From: Ketobacter sp964016105
GTDB lineage: Bacteria; Pseudomonadota; Gammaproteobacteria; Pseudomonadales; Ketobacteraceae
Length of the DNA stretch: 64,000 nucleotides
Direction of reading: 5' to 3'
NCBI GenBank assembly: GCA_964016105.1
Contig: CAXHEX010000006.1
Location: forward strand, 186,001 to 250,000
Below, one piece after another: positions 62,478 to 64,000 of the stretch. The notes under the pieces are model-generated. The model was not told the origin of the DNA and searched no databases. It worked only from the letters and a program-made list of their open reading frames with translations. Position 1 is the first letter of the stretch. Every line of letters begins with the position of its first letter. Both the position numbers and the translations under genes were made by a program.

Positions 62478-63725
62478 CTATTGTTGTTTTTGCAACCATG
62501 TTTCATTCACATAGCCCTCACGAATTCGTTGCGGGTGTCGCCCCACTTTCACTCTCGCAATTTCTTTTCTGCTGGCGTAAGAAATTACCGACATGTGATC
62601 GGTTTCGCTCCAGGAAATGTAGCAGTGCTCACCGGATTTGTCGGTGGTAACCCAATAGGGTTTAGCACCGATATCTTTCAATAAGGTTGCTTCCATGGTG
62701 GCTCTATCCACTACGGCCACATAGTCATCCATGGTACCTGCTACGCAAAGTGTGCTGTCGTCGCCACTCATGGCAATACCGTGATGGGCGGAATCATTGA
62801 CATAATCAGTGATAGGCACATCGGGTATTAAATTGGGCAATTCCACTACACGGGTTATTTTGTCGTTTTCCATGTCGTACTCCACAAACCCATGGAGAAA
62901 TGACAGTTGAAAATAAAAGATGCTCTCATCGCTGGTGTGAGCCATGGGGCGAACCGCCGGGCTTAGGTCATGGTAGCCCGCCTGCTTGAGTTTATCACTC
63001 ATATCAAAGCTCTTTATGTCTTCCATGGTATTGCGGTCAACCACCTTGAACAGGCGTTTGCCTTTTAAGAATCGCTTTCCCGGTGCATCCAGATTGGTCC
63101 ACACCGATCCGATGCTGGCGTGGTAAATCTTACTGCCATCCTTGGAATAGACATTTTCATGGGGGCTTGTACCAGAAGGGAATTGGGCCAGCTCTTTACC
63201 GCTTTCTACATCTATGATGTGCACCACTTTTCCAGTGGAGGCGGATACGGCAACCTCGCTGCCGTCCGGTGACAGGGCCATGTGGTCTGACCGGTAACCT
63301 TTCACAGGAAAGCGCCATTGGATTTTGCCACTGGCCATATCGATGGCTACCACGTCTGCAAAACTGGGTCTTGAGACGATCAGGTAGCGGCCGTCCAGGG
63401 TGCTGTACATATCGTCTACGTACTGGTGGTTACCTTCTCCAACCAGGTGTTTGATACCCAGGTAAACAAGGTAGTGAATGAAGTTTCCTGATATTTCCTC
63501 TTCTCTTTCCAGGCGGTCGGGAATGCCATTGATACGGCCCAAGTGCTCATAGTTTTGGGCGTCAATCACGTCGATCATGCCCTCCCAATTGTTGCCCACA
63601 AAGATAACGTCTCTGGCTGTGCTGGCGTGTATCTGGGTCGCTTCCTGGTTAGATTGAGCGATACTGAGGCTGGCCACAGCCAGGGTAAGAATGGTCAGCA
63701 GCGAGCGGAAGCTGAATTTGGTCAT
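62478..63725 (-). CDS. Secreted YncE-like beta-propeller protein
   Basis: The 415-aa product has a signal peptide (SLLTILTLAVASLSIAQ, cleavage after about A23) and repeated propeller blades of the YVTN/YncE type: IFVGNNWEGMIDVID, TLDGRYLIVSRP, LSPDGSEVAVSASTGKVVHIIDVESGK, DGSKIYHASIG and DDYVAVVDRATME. Such proteins bind ligands or DNA in the periplasm, or accompany quinoprotein and c-type cytochrome systems. I see no CXXCH motif and no catalytic motif. Its link to the light-sensing genes is only by position. Confidence 0.82.
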   Translation of the reverse strand: MTKFSFRSLLTILTLAVASLSIAQSNQEATQIHASTARDVIFVGNNWEGMIDVIDAQNYEHLGRINGIPDRLEREEEISGNFIHYLVYLGIKHLVGEGNHQYVDDMYSTLDGRYLIVSRPSFADVVAIDMASGKIQWRFPVKGYRSDHMALSPDGSEVAVSASTGKVVHIIDVESGKELAQFPSGTSPHENVYSKDGSKIYHASIGSVWTNLDAPGKRFLKGKRLFKVVDRNTMEDIKSFDMSDKLKQAGYHDLSPAVRPMAHTSDESIFYFQLSFLHGFVEYDMENDKITRVVELPNLIPDVPITDYVNDSAHHGIAMSGDDSTLCVAGTMDDYVAVVDRATMEATLLKDIGAKPYWVTTDKSGEHCYISWSETDHMSVISYASRKEIARVKVGRHPQRIREGYVNETWLQKQQ

Positions 63726-63939
63726 GGTTGGTCAACTTGTTGGTATAATTATTAACCAGAAACTACCACAATTGGGCTTTTTATTGCAGCTTTTATTGCC
63801 CTCAGGTTTATTTAGTCGGTTTGCTGGCTATAAGACCCATTTATCCTCACGCAAGATGCCAGAGGCATTGCTCACGGCACTAGTGGCAATGGGCGCTTAG
63901 GGGTACAATGCGGGCCTAATTTTTAACAAGAACGAACCT

Positions 63940-64000
63940 ATGTTGCTGTACACAGACCAGGTGATGCTGATTGAGGCCCTTTCCAAACAGTTGGGCTCGC
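63940..64000 (+). CDS. Partial gene at window end, possibly CinA/PncC family
   Basis: Only 20 codons are visible (MLLYTDQVMLIEALSKQLGS). A -10-like TACAAT is at 63904. In Pseudomonas mutS is followed by cinA then recA on the opposite strand, and short CinA proteins begin with a similar helix (L..LG..L). That makes a cinA/pncC start plausible, but the visible part is too short to identify. Confidence 0.3.
   Translation, partial: MLLYTDQVMLIEALSKQLGS

Noticed and set aside
63691..63900. A 69-codon plus-strand frame before the last gene
   Set aside because: It starts antisense inside the beta-propeller signal region and lacks a ribosome site; likely chance.
1..64000. CRISPR arrays, tRNA or rRNA genes, complete insertion sequences
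   Set aside because: No regular direct-repeat and spacer pattern, no cloverleaf or rRNA sequence and no transposase was recognised in a read by eye; a tRNAscan or IS search could still find something I missed.

Overview
The window is chromosomal DNA from a marine-type gammaproteobacterium close to Pseudomonadales/Oceanospirillales (relatives of Pseudomonas, Marinobacter, Hahella or Ketobacter). This rests on gene content and order: bamA-skp-lpxD-fabZ-lpxA-lpxB-rnhB-dnaE-accA and tilS-pyrG-kdsA-eno-ftsB-ispD-ispF-truD-pcm-nlpD-rpoS-(sRNA)-fdxA-mutS follow the order known from Pseudomonas aeruginosa, with some gaps and insertions. Base composition looks near 50% G+C. Many genes use GTG or TTG starts.

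Region by region. 1-11.4 kb: envelope and lipid A operon (BamA, cut by the window edge, then Skp, LpxD, FabZ, LpxA, LpxB), then RNase HII, DnaE and AccA. 11.4-14.4 kb: TauE/SafE permease, a DUF2057-like lipoprotein and a general porin preceded by a candidate Pho box. 14.5-16.3 kb: unsaturated fatty-acid pair FabB/FabA on the minus strand. 16.6-21 kb: cytochrome c maturation genes ccmF-G-H-I without ccmA-E. 21-25.4 kb: a YbaK-HDOD fusion, adenylate kinase, a degraded reading frame, a histone-H1/AlgP-like protein and MobA. 25.4-33.2 kb: DinG/YoaA-like helicase, TsaB, thioesterase, UppP, a small unknown protein, RsmJ and PlsB. 33.4-37.1 kb: a Gld-type ABC exporter. 37-47.8 kb: TilS, PyrG, KdsA, Eno, FtsB, IspD, IspF, TruD, Pcm, a DUF368 membrane protein and NlpD.

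47.9-50.2 kb is the most striking stretch. Downstream of rpoS, where Pseudomonas carries rsmZ, there are two tandem non-coding RNAs packed with GGA motifs. Several GGAs sit in hairpin loops. The two share a 15-base 3' element and each ends in an intrinsic terminator. Each is preceded by a GacA-box-like palindrome. I read them as a duplicated pair of CsrA/RsmA-sequestering sRNAs under GacA control.

52.9-63.9 kb is an accessory island between mutS and what may be the start of cinA. It opens with a perfect 25-bp-arm palindrome and a VapBC-like toxin-antitoxin pair. It then holds a signalling block: a REC-HisKA-HATPase-REC-REC hybrid kinase, a 67-residue stand-alone HisKA protein, an NtrC-type sigma-54 regulator, a CheY/Rcp1-like regulator, a self-cleaving S24 repressor next to a perfect palindromic operator, and a bacteriophytochrome with its heme oxygenase. 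A secreted beta-propeller protein closes it. The likely theme is red/far-red light sensing (BphO makes biliverdin, BphP senses light, the Rcp1-like protein takes the phosphate), with further kinases and a repressor feeding into gene control. The connections between these parts are inference.
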